From positions 1-7,737 of the forward strand of contig JAJYGO010000116.1 of assembly GCA_021785115.1 (NCBI GenBank): a stretch of DNA of 7,737 nucleotides. Reading direction: 5' to 3'. Shown one piece after another: positions 6,837 through 7,737 of this stretch. The stretch comes from Chloroflexota bacterium. Lineage in GTDB: Bacteria; Chloroflexota; Limnocylindria; Limnocylindrales; CSP1-4. Under the pieces are notes generated by a model that saw nothing but the letters and a program-made list of their open reading frames with translations, was not told the origin of the DNA and did not search any database. The stretch's first letter is position 1. Every line of letters begins with the position of its first letter. The position numbers and the translations under genes were made by a program.

Positions 6837-7289
6837 TCAGGCGTACGCCCCGAGGGCGTCGGCGAAGGCCGAGATCGCCGTCGCGGTCCCGGTGCCCGTT
6901 CCCGACTCGGTCTGGCCACTGATCCGTTCCGCCACCGCACCCAGGACGTCGTGCCGGTAGCGCAAGATCGCCGAGCGCACCTTGAGGCCCGCATCCGTCA
7001 ATCGGGCTCGCTTCGCCCGGCGGTCCGCCTCGTCGGTGCTCAGGGCGACGAGGCCCCGACTCGCGAGGCGGCGGAGGAGCCGGCTGGTCGCCGGCACGGT
7101 GACGCCGACGCGACCCGCGACCTGACCGACGCGGGCGCCGTCGGCGTCCTCGCCGAGGATGAGGAGGGCGCGCCACTGCGGGAACGTGAGCTCGGCGCCG
7201 GCTGCGGCATCAGCGAGGGCGCGCGTGGTCAGGCCGACAGCTCCGACGACGACCCGCTCGAGTTCGGCCACGAGATCCGGTTCGCCCAT
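6837..7289 (-). CDS. MarR-family transcriptional regulator
   Basis: A 150-residue winged-helix repressor or activator of normal MarR length. The N-terminal dimerisation helix is about residues 3-30. LTFPQWRALLILGE (35-48) is the classic MarR helix 2. RVGQVAGRVGV and TVPATSRLLRRLASRGLV (53-81) form the helix-turn-helix. STDEADRRAKRARLTDAG (84-101) is the wing with the conserved D-x-R-x-x-R pattern. The C-terminal helices (102-125, 137-149) complete the dimer interface, separated by a low-complexity Thr/Gly run at 127-138. The ATG at 7287-7289 follows GGGAG with good spacing. The frame stays open far upstream, but homology begins at this Met. MarR proteins usually bind small phenolic or oxidative ligands and control adjacent genes. 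Candidate targets are its own promoter and the downstream membrane protein. Confidence 0.92.
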   Translation of the reverse strand: MGEPDLVAELERVVVGAVGLTTRALADAAAGAELTFPQWRALLILGEDADGARVGQVAGRVGVTVPATSRLLRRLASRGLVALSTDEADRRAKRARLTDAGLKVRSAILRYRHDVLGAVAERISGQTESGTGTGTATAISAFADALGAYA

Positions 7290-7354
7290 CCGTTGCTCCC
7301 ATGCAAGCCGCGGCGGCCAGGGACCGCCACCGGGACAGCCTCGTGGGCTGGAGC

Positions 7355-7386
7355 GTAGCAAGGAGGTTGCCTGCTGGCTACTAATA
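7355..7386 (-). promoter_or_regulatory. Candidate marR promoter and autoregulatory operator
   Basis: Nested inverted repeats lie 66-92 bases upstream of the marR start: GTAGC (7355-7359) with GCTAC (7377-7381), and inside them GCAA (7358-7361) with TTGC (7367-7370) spaced by five bases, a spacing typical of MarR half-sites. Overlapping them on the - strand is TATTAG (7386-7381), a plausible -10 in one of the few AT-rich spots of the window. No good -35 lies at 16-18 bases. An operator overlapping the promoter would fit self-repression. This is inference from pattern and position. Confidence 0.4.
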
Positions 7387-7480
7387 TCGACGCCGCGGCG
7401 ATCAACGCCCTGGGCTGCCGTGCTACGACGTCGACGCAGCACACCCGCGAGAGCACCGAAGCGCCTGCGCTGCTTCGCCG

Positions 7481-7496
7481 GCCTGGCCAGCCAGGC
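7481..7496. repeat. Perfect 7-base-arm inverted repeat
   Basis: GCCTGGC (7481-7487) is the exact reverse complement of GCCAGGC (7490-7496) with a two-base centre. As RNA it would fold with a 6-base stem and 4-base loop. No T-run follows on either strand. Confidence 0.6.
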
Positions 7497-7564
7497 GACC
7501 GCGCCCCCCACGCGCAGGGCGGCACCCCCAGCCAGAAGGCGTCCCCCCGGATGTCTCCCGTACC

Positions 7565-7586
7565 CGGCTCGGCCACGGCCGAGCCG
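7565..7586. repeat. Perfect 10-base-arm palindrome
   Basis: CGGCTCGGCC (7565-7574) is the exact reverse complement of 7577-7586, separated only by AC. It is the strongest compact palindrome I found in the window. It could be a regulator-binding site or a strong RNA hairpin with a 4-base loop. It lies about 280 bases upstream of marR and about 85 bases downstream of the strong ribosome-site/ATG pair at 7670-7684. Confidence 0.75.
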
Positions 7587-7737
7587 CGCATGCCGAATCC
7601 CGTCAGCCACCCCGACAAGGAGCGAACCGACCAGGCCGGACCGCATCCAGTTGCACCTCGCCCGCTCGCCATCTCGGCACCTCCGGGAGTGCCTGACGCC
7701 CGAACGTGTCGATTGTTGCGACGTCCGCCTTGAGCCG

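Larger units (their letters stand above)
7390..7737. other. Palindrome-rich stretch upstream of marR, coding status unclear
   Basis: No frame gives a recognised domain. On the - strand an ATG at 7670-7672 has a strong ribosome site (GGAGGT at 7679-7684, six bases away), but its 147-residue frame is Trp/Arg/Ser-rich and runs out of frame over the start of marR. A second - strand frame from ATG 7644-7646 contains short hydrophobic stretches (SGLVGSLLVGV and LLAGGAALRVGGAVAWLA) and merges in frame with marR. A frameshifted small membrane protein starting at 7672 is possible but unproven. The region holds two strong inverted repeats, listed separately. Confidence 0.3.

Noticed and set aside
6889..6915. 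Short six-base quasi-repeats as a CRISPR or satellite array
   Set aside because: They correspond to the Thr/Gly low-complexity run near the C-terminus of MarR. There are no spacers and no longer repeat unit.
6441..7358. 305-codon + strand frame across the marR and membrane-protein region
   Set aside because: It lies antisense to two genes with recognisable MarR motifs or strong ribosome sites, and its translation is Arg/Pro-rich with no domain.
7551..7733. 60-codon + strand frame near the right edge
   Set aside because: It has Pro/Arg-rich content, no ribosome site and no domain, and it spans the palindrome. I do not call it a gene.

Overview
This is a very GC-rich bacterial window with strongly GC-biased third codon positions and GTG as well as ATG starts. 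The gene content (UvrA-like ATPase, DUF3311/MctP pair, VIT transporter, MarR regulator) fits an uncultured soil or freshwater high-GC bacterium such as an Actinomycetota or Chloroflexota lineage. The window has no rRNA or other marker that would settle the phylum. I see no tRNA, rRNA, CRISPR array, transposase or phage gene.

Layout. Genes on the left (1-4328) run on the + strand and genes on the right (from about 7672 down to 4387) run on the - strand, so the two halves converge at about 4329-4386. The + half holds: the C-terminal end of a UvrA-like ABC ATPase (2-430); a 301-base leader; a translationally coupled two-gene unit made of a DUF3311 small membrane protein (732-956) and an MctP-type sodium/monocarboxylate symporter (956-2440), followed by a GC-rich hairpin; then an orphan C-terminal piece of a lipase-maturation-factor protein (2596-2874) whose stop overlaps the start of a phytoene-dehydrogenase-like FAD oxidoreductase (2871-4328).

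The - half holds: a MarR-family regulator (7289-6837) with a candidate operator upstream; an unrecognised membrane protein of about seven helices (6543-5776); a decayed remnant of a P-type cation-transporting ATPase (about 5536-5207); and a VIT1/CCC1-type iron/manganese transporter (5120-4428) whose last membrane helix is knocked out of frame by an apparent one-base deletion (restored frame ends at 4387).

Interpretation. The clearest physiological unit is the DUF3311-MctP pair, probably for uptake of short monocarboxylates. The most unusual aspect is gene erosion. Within about 3 kb there are a C-terminal-only LMF gene, a frameshifted and internally deleted P-type ATPase, and a VIT transporter with a one-base lesion in a homopolymer. 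These last two are neighbouring metal-cation transport genes. I found no convincing new multi-gene system. The best unexplained candidates are the seven-helix membrane protein with intramembrane Glu/His/Asn residues and the palindrome-rich 7390-7737 stretch upstream of marR.
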